NCBI GenBank assembly: GCA_963735495.1
Contig: CAVTLG010000002.1
Coordinates: 1,364,001 to 1,428,000, forward strand
Source: CAVTLG01 sp963735495
GTDB lineage: Bacteria; Chloroflexota; Ktedonobacteria; Ktedonobacterales; Ktedonobacteraceae
DNA: 64,000 bases
Direction: 5' to 3'
Under the pieces are notes generated by a model. That model saw only the letters and a list, made by a program, of their open reading frames with translations. It had not been told where the DNA came from and searched no databases. Of this stretch, positions 16,814-25,206 are shown in pieces. The translations under genes and the position numbers were made by a program. Numbering within the stretch: position 1 is the stretch's first letter; each line of letters starts with the position of its first letter.

Positions 16814-17734
16814 TTACGCTGCTGTCACATAACGCTGAATGACACGGCCAATGCCACGTGCAGCCAGGTTAATAATGAGTAAGATGGCGATAAGCAGTGC
16901 GGATGAGCCGGTGGTAATCGCCAGCTCCTGAGCATGGCTCAATGCTGTACTGCCAGCTCCTGGCCCTGCGATGAAATACAGATGTGTTGTCAGAGTGTCG
17001 CTAGCAATGGTGGGATCTAGCGTGAAGACATTGCCAGGATTGTTCAAACCCATGGTAAAGAGCAAAGCGGCAGTCTCTCCGATGATCTTGCCTGACGAGA
17101 GGATCAATCCTGTAATCAAGCCTGGCAGGGCAGATGGGATCACCACTGTTCTAATCATATGCCAGCGCGTAGCTCCTAGCGCTAACCCGGCTTCACGTAA
17201 ATCTCGTGGCACAGAGGCCAGCGCATCTTCGAACAGACGCAAGGCCAGCGGCAGGTTTAAGCAGAGTAGCGTAAGCGCACCCGCCAATCGACTGATGCCC
17301 ATGTGTCCATAGTCGCTGAATGCAAGCACACCGAAGAGGCCAAGCACGATGGATGGTATACCAGCGAGTGTCTCTGCGGCGAAATGAATGATGCTGACGA
17401 AGGGTCCCGGTCGGGCATATTCGACCAGGTAGATAGCGGCAGCCAGTGAAATAGGGAACAGGAAGATTTCCGTGAGGATGAGAATATAGAATGTATTGAA
17501 GATCTCATCTCCAAGACCTGAAATACTTGTATTGTAGAAACTGGGGTCGATCAGGCTACTGAAACCTTTGGCAATCAGATAGATGATGATGACGATAAAG
17601 AGCAACATCACAAGTGCACTGAGTACTCCGAGAATAGCCATAGCAATACCATTGTTGATGTGCAGACGTCGCGCTAGACGGATAAGTTCACGTTCACGTG
17701 TGCTCTCCTGAGAAGAGACCGACTGAATACTCAT
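16814..17734 (-). CDS. pstA: phosphate ABC transporter permease PstA
   Basis: A 306-residue permease with six predicted membrane segments, the second half of the PstCA channel. The family motifs ETLAGIPSIVLGLFGVLAF and LREAGLALGATRWHMIRTVVIPSALPGLITG (the EAA loop that contacts PstB) are intact, followed by GETAALLFT. It overlaps the end of pstC by 4 bases, so the two are translationally coupled. The N-terminal 25 residues are cytoplasmic and polar. Confidence 0.95.
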   Translation of the reverse strand: MSIQSVSSQESTRERELIRLARRLHINNGIAMAILGVLSALVMLLFIVIIIYLIAKGFSSLIDPSFYNTSISGLGDEIFNTFYILILTEIFLFPISLAAAIYLVEYARPGPFVSIIHFAAETLAGIPSIVLGLFGVLAFSDYGHMGISRLAGALTLLCLNLPLALRLFEDALASVPRDLREAGLALGATRWHMIRTVVIPSALPGLITGLILSSGKIIGETAALLFTMGLNNPGNVFTLDPTIASDTLTTHLYFIAGPGAGSTALSHAQELAITTGSSALLIAILLIINLAARGIGRVIQRYVTAA

Positions 17735-18669
17735 TTATACACGCTCCTGCTAGCCAGGTAGCGACTGATGGAGACAAACAGCAGTGACATGATCAGAAGG
17801 ATAAGTCCTAGTGTCCAGTAAGCATCACGTGCTGTGCCAACGGCGTCGCCGAATTCTAGCGCGATGATCTGTGTAATGTTAACATTGGGTCCGAAGAAGG
17901 CCGCCAGCGTAAAAGGGTGTTGAGGTATTTCCTGGCCTCCCAGCACGAGGCTGACTGCCAGTGTCTCGCCGATGGCACGCGCCATACCAAGTACTACTGC
18001 TGTTGCCAATCCTGTAGTGGCTGCTGGAATGACTGCTCTGGACATCATTTGCCAATGCGATGAGCCCAGTGCGAGGCTGGCCTCACGTACACTGACAGGG
18101 ACGGCCCGTAAAGTATCAATCGAGATACTGGTGATCGTGGGCAAGATCATGATGACCAGTACTAATATGGCGGCGGCCCAACCGTATCCTGCGGTCGGCA
18201 GCCCACCCATAAAAGGTGCAGCCAGTCGCTCTATGAACGGAACCAGAATAGTCAGTCCTAGAAAGCCAATCACGACCGAAGGCATGCCGGTGAAAATTTC
18301 TATCAGCGGTTGTAGTGATTGTGCTAGCCATCGTGGGCTGATCTCTGTGAAGAAAAGTGCCAGTGCGAATGAGAGAGGCGTGGCGACAATCACTGAGACA
18401 ATGGTAGTGATAAGAGACCCCAGGATTAATCCCCCAGCACCATACGAAGGATTGCCGAGTGAACCGGTGGGGTCCCAGTTTGTACCAAAAAGGAACTGTC
18501 GAACTGTGCCCCCTTCACTAAATATGCGGAATGCATTTGTACCTACAAAAAGGAAAATTGCCACAATAACGGCAATAAGGAATACTGCGCAAATGAGAAA
18601 GACAATGTGTGCAATACGGTCAGCGATGAAAGCACCCCGAGTTTGTTGTGTTTCTTGCTGTATTTCCAC
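17731..18669 (-). CDS. pstC: phosphate ABC transporter permease PstC
   Basis: A 312-residue permease, first half of the channel, with six membrane segments. It has FTGMPSVVIGFLGLTILVP and the EAA loop VREASLALGSSHWQMMSRAVIPAATTGLATAV, then GETLAVSLVLGG. It begins 130 bases downstream of pstS; that gap contains a perfect hairpin (18700-18733) which likely sets the ratio of binding protein to channel. Confidence 0.95.
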   Translation of the reverse strand: MEIQQETQQTRGAFIADRIAHIVFLICAVFLIAVIVAIFLFVGTNAFRIFSEGGTVRQFLFGTNWDPTGSLGNPSYGAGGLILGSLITTIVSVIVATPLSFALALFFTEISPRWLAQSLQPLIEIFTGMPSVVIGFLGLTILVPFIERLAAPFMGGLPTAGYGWAAAILVLVIMILPTITSISIDTLRAVPVSVREASLALGSSHWQMMSRAVIPAATTGLATAVVLGMARAIGETLAVSLVLGGQEIPQHPFTLAAFFGPNVNITQIIALEFGDAVGTARDAYWTLGLILLIMSLLFVSISRYLASRSVYK

Positions 18670-18699
18670 TTGAACTGCTGCTCTCCTTACTTTTTGGGC

Positions 18700-18733
18700 C
18701 TGATGAGCTCTGATTTCAATCAGAGCTCATCAG
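18700..18733 (-). promoter_or_regulatory. perfect 14-bp stem-loop between pstS and pstC
   Basis: CTGATGAGCTCTGA (18700-18713) pairs perfectly with 18720-18733 around a 6-base loop. On the minus strand it is followed by GGCCCAAAAAG, not by T, so it is not a classic terminator. Stem-loops in this place usually protect the pstS message or weaken read-through, giving more PstS than channel (inference). Confidence 0.7.
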
Positions 18734-18799
18734 ACTGATACTGTTCAAAGAGTGTTCAAGATGCTTTGTAGCATCCTCGCTCCTGAGTGTCTCTCTGAG

Positions 18800-19729
18800 C
18801 TAAGCTGAAGGCTGGTGTACCTGGAGCGCACTGGCCTGCATCTGGGCTATCGGTACGAAGCCAAGCGTTGCCGCTTCCTGGTCTCCCTGAGAGCTTCCCA
18901 TATAGTCAATGAGGGCCTGCGCAAGATCGGTCGGCTTGCCCTTTGTAAACATATGTTCAATGTTCCAGAATTTGTATGTGTTGCTCTCAACCAGGCTAGC
19001 TGTGGGCGCGCTACCATCGATATTGAGCATGGTCAGGCTATCTTTCTTGGCTGCGTTGGTTGTGACATAGCCGATAGCTCCAGAGGTCTGGCCTACTTCA
19101 GTAGCCACAGTACCGGTGCTATCAGAGATCAGGTTAGAGGGTCCTGTGATCGTCTCAGGGCCGCCGAGAATATAGTTGGCAAAGGTAGCACGAGTACCGG
19201 ATGTCGTAGGACGGCTGATCACAGTAATGGGCAGGTTTGGACCACCCAGGCTGCTCCAGTTTTTGACGCTACCGTTGTAGATACTTTTAATCTGAGCTGT
19301 TGTGAGATTCGTTACTCCGGTAACTTTGGAATTGATCACAAGTGTAAAGACGACGATAGCAACCTGGTGATCGACAAGATCGGTATCCAGTCCGGTTTTG
19401 GGGAAAACGTCAGAGTCGCCAATCAGCGCGCTGCCATTTTCTGCATCGGCCAGACCGACGGAACTACCACCGAGGCCGACGGTAATGCTTGCTGAGCTGC
19501 ATTTCGTCTCGTAGTCTTTTGCTACTGCTGCTACAAGTGGCTGCAATGCAGTTGAACCAGCGGCAGTGAGACTGCCAGATATGCAGTTATAAGTGCCTGG
19601 AGTACCCAGTGTGCTGCTAGTGGGCGTGCTACCACCAGTACTACTGTTACTACTTCCGCAGGCGGAAATAAGAACGCCAATGGCCATGGCGGCTGTAAGG
19701 ATGAGTGCAAGGCGCATGCGTTTCGGCAT
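18800..19729 (-). CDS. pstS: phosphate-binding lipoprotein PstS
   Basis: A 309-residue phosphate-binding lipoprotein held at the outer face of the membrane. It has an N-terminal signal with basic start (MPKRMRLAL), hydrophobic core and lipobox LISAC, a Ser/Thr/Gly linker, then the binding protein: TAAGSTALQPLV, GLGGSSVGLADA, and RPTTSGTRATFANYIL, the phosphate loop. The first frame start is 108 bases further upstream, but ATG 19729 has AAGGAGC before it and yields the signal peptide. It is the first gene of the pst operon, about 130 bases after a four-fold Pho-box. Confidence 0.95.
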   Translation of the reverse strand: MPKRMRLALILTAAMAIGVLISACGSSNSSTGGSTPTSSTLGTPGTYNCISGSLTAAGSTALQPLVAAVAKDYETKCSSASITVGLGGSSVGLADAENGSALIGDSDVFPKTGLDTDLVDHQVAIVVFTLVINSKVTGVTNLTTAQIKSIYNGSVKNWSSLGGPNLPITVISRPTTSGTRATFANYILGGPETITGPSNLISDSTGTVATEVGQTSGAIGYVTTNAAKKDSLTMLNIDGSAPTASLVESNTYKFWNIEHMFTKGKPTDLAQALIDYMGSSQGDQEAATLGFVPIAQMQASALQVHQPSA

Positions 19730-19856
19730 AGATTTTTTCTGCTCCTTCTGATCTAAGACAAAATGTAGTAAATAGATAAAACAAGACAGATATAGTCCTT
19801 TCGAGTCTGGAAGTGACCATGCTTGTTTTGACCACACTCATACCTTAACCTTCCCC

Positions 19857-19895
19857 CATTAACTATGCTTTATGGATATGTTAAAGCATAGTTAA
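19857..19895 (-). promoter_or_regulatory. Pho-box: four 11-bp-spaced repeats before pstS
   Basis: On the minus strand TTAACT, TTAACA, ATAAAG and TTAATG start exactly 11 bases apart (19895, 19884, 19873, 19862). This is the layout of PhoP/PhoB operators, one subunit per helical turn. The same bases also form a perfect 14-base inverted repeat (19859-19872 with 19882-19895). The likely ligand is the response regulator at the end of this operon. Confidence 0.75.
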
Positions 19896-19954
19896 ACTTT
19901 CCCCAGGGATAGGCGTTCCCTGTTAAGATCAGCTTCATGAAGCCGCTCAGGAAG

Positions 19955-20003
19955 CCAAAAAATAAAAATAGCTCTTCCAATGCCACCAGGCAATAGAAGA
20001 GCT
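19955..20003 (-). terminator. rho-independent terminator of hicAB
   Basis: AGCTCTTC (19970-19977) pairs with GAAGAGCT (19996-20003), with an inner TGCC/GGCA pair; on the minus strand it is followed by TATTTTTATTTTTT. It comes about 50 bases after the hicB stop and before the pstS promoter, so it insulates the pst operon. Confidence 0.85.
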
Positions 20004-20056
20004 TAATAGAGGTCAAAGAAGGTTTCATATACTTTAAGTATAGAAACCCTACCTAT

Positions 20057-20266
20057 TTATGCTGCTATTATGTGCGGTTGTGGGATCGGCCATCCCTGTT
20101 CTTTTGCTGTTTCGATCCATAGTTCGATGACTTCAATTGCATTTTTTAGAGCTTCTTCATAGGTGTCTCCGTGGGTGTGACAGCCTGGAAGCTCAGGAAC
20201 ATTGACGAGATATGCTTGATCCCGATCACTCCATTGTATGGTTATAGAGTAGTGTAGAGGTTTCAT
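20057..20266 (-). CDS. hicB: HicB-family antitoxin
   Basis: A 69-residue HicB-like protein with the partial RNase-H fold: a beta strand with YSITIQWSDRDQAYLVNVPELPGCHTHGDTYEEALKNAIEVIELWIETA. The PELPGCxTxGxTxEEA signature is complete. There is no C-terminal DNA-binding domain, so it is of the short type and probably represses only with a partner. It overlaps hicA by 4 bases and follows it, the usual toxin-first order. Start ATG with AAGGAGG. Confidence 0.92.
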   Translation of the reverse strand: MKPLHYSITIQWSDRDQAYLVNVPELPGCHTHGDTYEEALKNAIEVIELWIETAKEQGWPIPQPHIIAA

Positions 20267-20469
20267 TGTTCCCTCCTTAGTTGCCTTAGTGCGTCTCGAA
20301 CGTCGTCAATTTGATAGGGCTTTGCGTCGTTGCCATCTTTGCCTGATATTGCAACGGTGAAGCCGGGTATGTCTTGGTGATACCAGACAGTGTGGCTTCC
20401 CTTTCCAGGCCGCTTGTAAAATCCTGCTCTAGCTAGATCCGCTTTAAGTTGTCTAATCTTCGGTGGCAT
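20263..20469 (-). CDS. hicA: HicA-family mRNA interferase toxin
   Basis: A 68-residue HicA toxin, a small double-stranded-RNA-binding-like protein that cleaves mRNA when the antitoxin is lost. The catalytic His is in the KGSHTVWYHQ motif, preceded by LARAGFYKRPGKG and followed by FTVAISGKDG. The ATG at 20469 (MPPKIRQLK) has GGAG 9 bases upstream and is preferred to an earlier in-frame ATG at 20508. The pair is probably a chromosomal toxin-antitoxin module; no phage genes stand next to it. Confidence 0.92.
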   Translation of the reverse strand: MPPKIRQLKADLARAGFYKRPGKGSHTVWYHQDIPGFTVAISGKDGNDAKPYQIDDVRDALRQLRREQ

Positions 20470-20599
20470 GTATACATCTCCGTAAGTTCCTGCGGGATAT
20501 GTTACCACAATTTGTTAATGAGAACTAGACCTGGTTTTGTGCGATGCTTTTAGGGTAGTACACTCCCTCACCTGGAAACGCAGAATTTAAAGGGCGCAT

Positions 20600-21430
20600 T
20601 TATGCGGGAACTTCATCCTCTAGCAATTGCTGTATGGTCTTGAGTGGCGCTCCACTGGCCTTTTTGCGTAGCATCATGATCTCTGCGATAATGCTCAAGG
20701 CAATTTCATCGGGCGTCTCGGCTCCCAGATCCAGCCCAATGGGCGCGTATACTTGCTGCAAGCGCTCGCGCGTGATGCCTTCTTTGCGCAAATCCTGAAA
20801 AATGTGCCTGACTTTACTGGGACTACCAATCATGCCTATGTAGCCCGCTGGCGTCTCTAAGGCTGCTTTGAGCACGTCTTTGTCCGTTGTGTGCCCACGG
20901 GTGACGATCACGATCCAGGTAGATGCGTCAGGCTCTAGCTCACGAATAGTCTGTGGCATCGCGCCGAAATTGAGTTGTACCTGGCTATCGAAAAGCTGAG
21001 GATTGGCCAGGTCGCGGCGATCATCGACCACCACCATGCGAAAATCGAGTCGGGTCGCCAGCCTGGTGAGTGCTTGAGCGACATAGCCAGCGCCTGCAAT
21101 GATCAAACGTGGTTCGGGCCGTAAGACCTCAAAAAACACCTCTAATGTCGCTCCACAACTGCCAACAGACTCCCCTTGATCGGCATCCAGATGCACATGA
21201 TTGACATAAGAGCGACCCTCACGTATGGCCTGTAAAGCCTCCTGTGCTACCTTGCCATCGGTGGTGGGTCCGGCGAAACTGCCCAGTAGTGTCCCATCGG
21301 CGTGAATGAGTAATTTACTGCCGACCGCGCAAGGGGCTGCTCCCATCGTCTTGACAACTGTCGCCACGGCAACGCGGTCGCCGTGTTTGAGCGCTGCCTG
21401 AATCTCGTTGTAGATGCTTGTCGTATACAT
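20600..21430 (-). CDS. XdhC/CoxI-family protein (molybdenum-enzyme maturation)
   Basis: A 276-residue XdhC/CoxF-type protein. It has the N-terminal XdhC part (GDRVAVATVVKTMGAAPCAVGSKLLIHADG, SCGATLEVFFE) and the C-terminal Rossmann part (LIIAGAGYVAQALTRLA and TWIVIVTRGHTTDKDVL, IGMIGSPSKV). The family takes the molybdenum cofactor and loads it, with sulfur, onto xanthine dehydrogenase or CO dehydrogenase type enzymes. No such large enzyme gene lies in this window, so its client is elsewhere. Interestingly a MOSC protein lies 30 kb away. ATG 21430; divergent from the DUF998 gene. Confidence 0.9.
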   Translation of the reverse strand: MYTTSIYNEIQAALKHGDRVAVATVVKTMGAAPCAVGSKLLIHADGTLLGSFAGPTTDGKVAQEALQAIREGRSYVNHVHLDADQGESVGSCGATLEVFFEVLRPEPRLIIAGAGYVAQALTRLATRLDFRMVVVDDRRDLANPQLFDSQVQLNFGAMPQTIRELEPDASTWIVIVTRGHTTDKDVLKAALETPAGYIGMIGSPSKVRHIFQDLRKEGITRERLQQVYAPIGLDLGAETPDEIALSIIAEIMMLRKKASGAPLKTIQQLLEDEVPA

Positions 21431-21586
21431 GGCGTTTTCCTATTTGATGATGAGCGGTACCAGTACTTATAGATTGAGTATACTCTTGTATCATACAAGC
21501 TCTCACACGTAGTAGCAAGAGGATCTTCTTTTTGCTCGGATGATTGTCAGACCAGTATACGCTGGTAATTGAGAAAGGATAATAAG

Positions 21587-22243
21587 ATGAAAACGCAGAG
21601 AAATGTACTTGTGAAGTATCTGGCGCGCGGAAGCTTTTTGTGTGTTCTGATATTTGTCGTACTCGTGGTGCTCCTGCATGTATTACGTCCCCAATTGAAT
21701 CCTTTGAGTCATGCCATTAGTGAATATGCCATCGGACCCTATGGTTTTCTCATGACGCTGGCCTTCATCATGCGTGGTCTGGGAGAACTATTCCTGGTTG
21801 TGGGACTCGCATTGGGTATCACGCGTAGCAGTCGATCCTGGACAGGGCTGGTGTTGCTTACCCTCTCTACACTGTGCACATTTCTGGTAGCGATCTTTCC
21901 AGGCAACCCCCAGGATATGACAGTGTTGCTTATTCATTCCGTGAGCGCGTTGTTCGGCTTCAGTAGTCTCGCCATTGCGGCTCTGGTGTGGTCGCTGCGT
22001 TTGCGCAAAGATACGCTTTGGTATTCCAGTACGCGGGTGAGCCTGATTCTCGCATTGCTTATGCTCCTATCGCTACTCTTTTTTATTGGCGTGGTGGTGG
22101 GTCCGAGTAGCAGCTTCCAGGGTCTGGCCGAGCGAGTACTTGAAATCTTTATTGTTTTGTGGCTGTGCTTCATGGCCTGGGGACTTTCTCTACTCGTCCC
22201 CGCGAGAGACGCTGCGCTCGGCCCTACGCAGGTTGGTACCTAA
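21587..22243 (+). CDS. DUF998-family membrane protein
   Basis: A 218-residue integral membrane protein with six hydrophobic segments. The loop between the first two, HVLRPQLNPLSHAISEYAIGPYG, is the DUF998 signature (NPxxxxISxYAxGxxG). No enzymatic role is known. ATG 21587 follows AAAGGAT by 6 bases; the frame is open further upstream from a TTG without a site. It stands alone between divergent xdhC and the annealing-protein gene. Confidence 0.85.
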   Translation: MKTQRNVLVKYLARGSFLCVLIFVVLVVLLHVLRPQLNPLSHAISEYAIGPYGFLMTLAFIMRGLGELFLVVGLALGITRSSRSWTGLVLLTLSTLCTFLVAIFPGNPQDMTVLLIHSVSALFGFSSLAIAALVWSLRLRKDTLWYSSTRVSLILALLMLLSLLFFIGVVVGPSSSFQGLAERVLEIFIVLWLCFMAWGLSLLVPARDAALGPTQVGT

Positions 22244-22393
22244 CCTGAATAGTTACACATTTTGATTTATAACACTGTATGACGATTATGATCCGATCGT
22301 ATTATCATCGCGGGTGTATATACTCTCAGTTTCCCTCTTTTAGTTGGCCGAAAAGAATAACTATAAGCAAATCTATAAATCTTATCGGTCTGC

Positions 22394-22444
22394 TTGACAA
22401 AGCAACGCTATTTGTTCTATAATTCTCAGTGAATTAGAACAAAT
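22394..22444 (+). promoter_or_regulatory. strong promoter with a large dyad, before the annealing-protein gene
   Basis: Perfect -35 TTGACA (22394-22399), 18 bases, perfect -10 TATAAT (22418-22423). An inverted repeat, ATTTGTTCTATAATTC (22410-22425) with GAATTAGAACAAAT (22431-22444), matches fully if two bases in the left arm are skipped. It covers the -10 box and start site, as a repressor operator would. Confidence 0.7.
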
Positions 22445-22463
22445 TTTCAAATAGGAGCGAAAG

Positions 22464-23222
22464 ATGAGCGACCAGGGCAATGGGCCGGTGCATGAAGAGC
22501 AGCGTGCTCGCACGTTTAATCCCAACGAACATTTGATGCAGTTAAAGAGTCGTGATGGTTCCAAAGATTATCTGCCCGTCCAATGGCGACTCGTTTGGTA
22601 CCGTGAGCACTGCCCTCACGGCACAATTGATACAGAGGAGCTAGAAGTAGACCTCGATCGTGAAGTAGAGGAAGAGGTTTATGTTTGGAACAATGAAAAA
22701 AAACGGAGCGAAAAGATTGTAAAGCGTGCTCGTGGCTACGCAAGATATAGAGCAGTTGTTACTGATGGCCAAGGCGGCAGAGGTACCGGTACTAAATCTG
22801 AAAATGCTGCAAGTTTTCCAGATTATATTGAGAAAGCTGAAACTGGGGCTATTGGACGTGCTCTGGCTAATTTAGGGTATGGCACGCAGTTTGCGCCAGA
22901 TCTCGATGAGGCTCATCGCATCGTTGATAGCCCCGTTGAGCGGCGGTCGTTAGCTGCTAATGGCAATGAAGCTTTTGCCACGGCTCGTCATAGTGTTGCT
23001 AGCAACTCGGCGAACGGTAATAGTTCCACGACCACCAGCGACACCAATGCCGAGGGCAGCGTCACCGAGCAGCAAATGGCGAGTATTCGTAAGCTATGTG
23101 AGCACCTTGGTAAGTCAGAGCCTGAAAATGTCACGGCCCTGAGCTTTCTGGCCGCCAGAAAAGTTATTCAGCAATTGACCGCTGAATACAGGGAAGCTAA
23201 ACAGCATAGCAAGGCTTCTTAG
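22464..23222 (+). CDS. ERF/Rad52-like single-strand annealing protein (putative)
   Basis: A 252-residue protein. Residues 15-155 have the layout of phage-type annealing proteins: NEHLMQLKSRDGSKDYLPVQWRLVWYRE, a strand-rich middle with VKRARGYARYRAVVTDGQG, and FPDYIEKAETGAIGRALANLGYGTQFAPDLD; the EKAETxAIGRAL-x-LGYG signature is that of ERF/Rad52-type proteins, which pair complementary single strands. A Ser/Thr/Asn-rich linker leads to a C-terminal helical stretch (VTEQQMASIRKLCEHLG). No exonuclease, SSB or phage gene is near, so it may be a host gene. Family call is by pattern, not by search. Confidence 0.65.
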   Translation: MSDQGNGPVHEEQRARTFNPNEHLMQLKSRDGSKDYLPVQWRLVWYREHCPHGTIDTEELEVDLDREVEEEVYVWNNEKKRSEKIVKRARGYARYRAVVTDGQGGRGTGTKSENAASFPDYIEKAETGAIGRALANLGYGTQFAPDLDEAHRIVDSPVERRSLAANGNEAFATARHSVASNSANGNSSTTTSDTNAEGSVTEQQMASIRKLCEHLGKSEPENVTALSFLAARKVIQQLTAEYREAKQHSKAS

Positions 23223-23348
23223 TTTTTGAACCTCTCAGGCAGGGCGCGCAAGAGCATGGGCTCCTGTGCTCTACAGCAAGGGAATAGAGACGCAAAACCC
23301 TGGGAGGTCAAATGAAGATGCATGAGGCTTACCCAAGGAAGCGATACC

Positions 23349-23615
23349 ATGACTGTAACAGAGATTGAGCGCGCTGCAAGGCGTATGCGACAAAAATGGT
23401 ATGATCTGGTAATGGCTGAGCAGCAGGGATGCTCGCAGCAAGTGCTTGAGCGCCTGTACTCTTCGTATCTCCTGGCTGTTGAGGAGCACAATCGCTGCGC
23501 TGAAGTGTATCGTATGCAACAGGAGCGGCCATTGCCAGTCTCTGTCAAGCGTAGACGTAATTTATCGACAGATACGACCACTCAGAGCCGAGCGCGTAAG
23601 AGAAAAGTCTCGTAG
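23349..23615 (+). CDS. small basic helical protein, unknown
   Basis: An 88-residue protein that I do not recognise. It is almost entirely helical: MTVTEIERAARRMRQKWYD, then VLERLYSSYLLAVEEHNRCAEVYRM, and a strongly basic tail (VKRRRN, SRARKRKVS) that could bind nucleic acid. ATG 23349 has AAGGAAG about 8 bases upstream. It follows the putative annealing protein by 126 bases in the same direction, and may share its message. Its stop is one base from the stop of the convergent DUF4129 gene. Confidence 0.65.
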   Translation: MTVTEIERAARRMRQKWYDLVMAEQQGCSQQVLERLYSSYLLAVEEHNRCAEVYRMQQERPLPVSVKRRRNLSTDTTTQSRARKRKVS

Positions 23616-23616
23616 T

Positions 23617-25206
23617 TTACTCACTCCAATCTGATCCACGGATAGGCCGTCGCGAAGCAATGGCGCTTGCACTGCTATCTGTTGATCGATTGGCTGTTGG
23701 GACAGCTTCGCTGATTGGGTGCGTGCTGGCTTGCGCTGGAGTCTTTGTTCGCGTTCTCGTGGCAAACATACTTGATAGGTGCTGTACCAGGACTGGTATC
23801 CATGTGCTGAGATAGCTTTGCTGCTCCTGCCCCGGACGTTTGCCGCCATAACGCTCTCGCACATATGCCTGTGTCAGTGTGTCCAGCATTGCTGGATCTG
23901 CTGGTTGCATGCTTTCTGACGCAGGTGACGTGTGTATAAAAGTTTGTATGCGTTGCTGATATTCGACCGGCGTTTCGTTGGCTTGACGCTCCAGATCTGC
24001 ATCCATGTCAGCCATTGACTGCAAGAATGCACGGTAGCGTGCACGGGTGGAAGCTGGATCGAGTGCTGCGAGTTGCACCTCTTCCTGTGTCACTGGCTTA
24101 CGTTCTTTGTGTCGTGAGCGCCAAACCTCGCCAATGTTGAGCTTCTCACGCTCTTCTTCCTCTTCGCTGCTCGTATCTTCGTGTCTGGTATCTATTTTTT
24201 TCTTGATCACGATAATGATCATGATAATGGCAATCAGCAGAGCCACTCCCACCACAATCTCATACGCTAACCCTGGTTTGCTCTGCGTGACAGTATTGAG
24301 CAGGTGCATATTTTCAGCCGGTGGCGTTACCTGGTGAGCCTGTTGGGGGAAGATCCAATTCACGAGGACACTGATGGTACCTATGATCATGAGCACAATA
24401 AGGCTTAAGCCGCTGAGAATGTACAAAAGCCCTCTGGCGAGCAGATCCAGCAGAAACGCCAGCGGGCTTAATGCCTGCATGATGATTTGTAAAGGCAGGG
24501 CGTCAAGGGCGATGGAGCCTGCTACAACGACGACCCATGCTGTTGTCAGGGCTGCGACCCATTTCCCGGTAGCCTCTTTGCGGGAACTTCCCGGCTGACG
24601 CGCGTGCTCTTTCTGAATGATCGCAATGCGTGTAAATGAGAGCGCAAGCATGCCGGAGAGAAAGAAAATGGGCAGGCCACTTGTCAGTGTGGCTTCCAAC
24701 GTGGTATCGCCAAAAAGAGCAAAACATATGACTACGAGCAGTGCTGCAAAGCCAATTTTAAATGTGCGTACCAGGTATTCATCATTCAGTCCTGTCCTGG
24801 CATAATCGCTGCCGCGTTTCCAGGACCATAGTGTCACTGCTAAGACAATAATGACGAATGACGCACTTGTTAACTGTGCGCTATGTGTGACGCCTACACA
24901 GACGAGTGCGATGACGATACCGAGCAGCGTGTAGTTTTTGGTCCATGTATTGTTTCTCGGCTGGCTTTTGCTCAGGTACATAATCAGCATTGCCCACCAT
25001 TGTAGGCCAGCAAGCAGCAGGACGATGCTCATAGTATCGAGTAAGACATTGGAGAGCAGGAGATAGGGCACGAGAAACTGCTGCACGATGGCGATGGGCT
25101 GTGCTTCCATAAGGGCCGATGCTATGGGGATGGCAAAGATTTCAATCCAGTTGGAGGTGAGTTGAACTCGTGCCGTTGGCTTCATCGACTGTCTTGATGA
25201 GTTCAT
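23617..25206 (-). CDS. DUF4129-domain membrane protein (transglutaminase-associated type)
   Basis: A 529-residue membrane protein: about ten hydrophobic segments in the first 330 residues, a charged cytoplasmic stretch, and near residues 395-465 the DUF4129 domain (TRARYRAFLQSMADMDADLERQANETPVEYQQRI and LTQAYVRERYGG). It lacks the transglutaminase core that usually comes with this layout. The start at 25206 is set by AAAGGAG 8 bases upstream and lies inside the DUF58 gene (65-base overlap). It is third in the MoxR-DUF58-DUF4129 operon; such operons act in envelope or complex assembly, but this one has no other clue. Confidence 0.85.
   Translation of the reverse strand: MNSSRQSMKPTARVQLTSNWIEIFAIPIASALMEAQPIAIVQQFLVPYLLLSNVLLDTMSIVLLLAGLQWWAMLIMYLSKSQPRNNTWTKNYTLLGIVIALVCVGVTHSAQLTSASFVIIVLAVTLWSWKRGSDYARTGLNDEYLVRTFKIGFAALLVVICFALFGDTTLEATLTSGLPIFFLSGMLALSFTRIAIIQKEHARQPGSSRKEATGKWVAALTTAWVVVVAGSIALDALPLQIIMQALSPLAFLLDLLARGLLYILSGLSLIVLMIIGTISVLVNWIFPQQAHQVTPPAENMHLLNTVTQSKPGLAYEIVVGVALLIAIIMIIIVIKKKIDTRHEDTSSEEEEEREKLNIGEVWRSRHKERKPVTQEEVQLAALDPASTRARYRAFLQSMADMDADLERQANETPVEYQQRIQTFIHTSPASESMQPADPAMLDTLTQAYVRERYGGKRPGQEQQSYLSTWIPVLVQHLSSMFATRTRTKTPAQASTHPISEAVPTANRSTDSSASAIASRRPIRGSDWSE

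Noticed and set aside
20057..20469. prophage remnant around hicAB and the annealing protein
   Set aside because: No integrase, capsid, terminase or lysis gene is visible in the window; hicAB is separated from the annealing gene by xdhC and DUF998.
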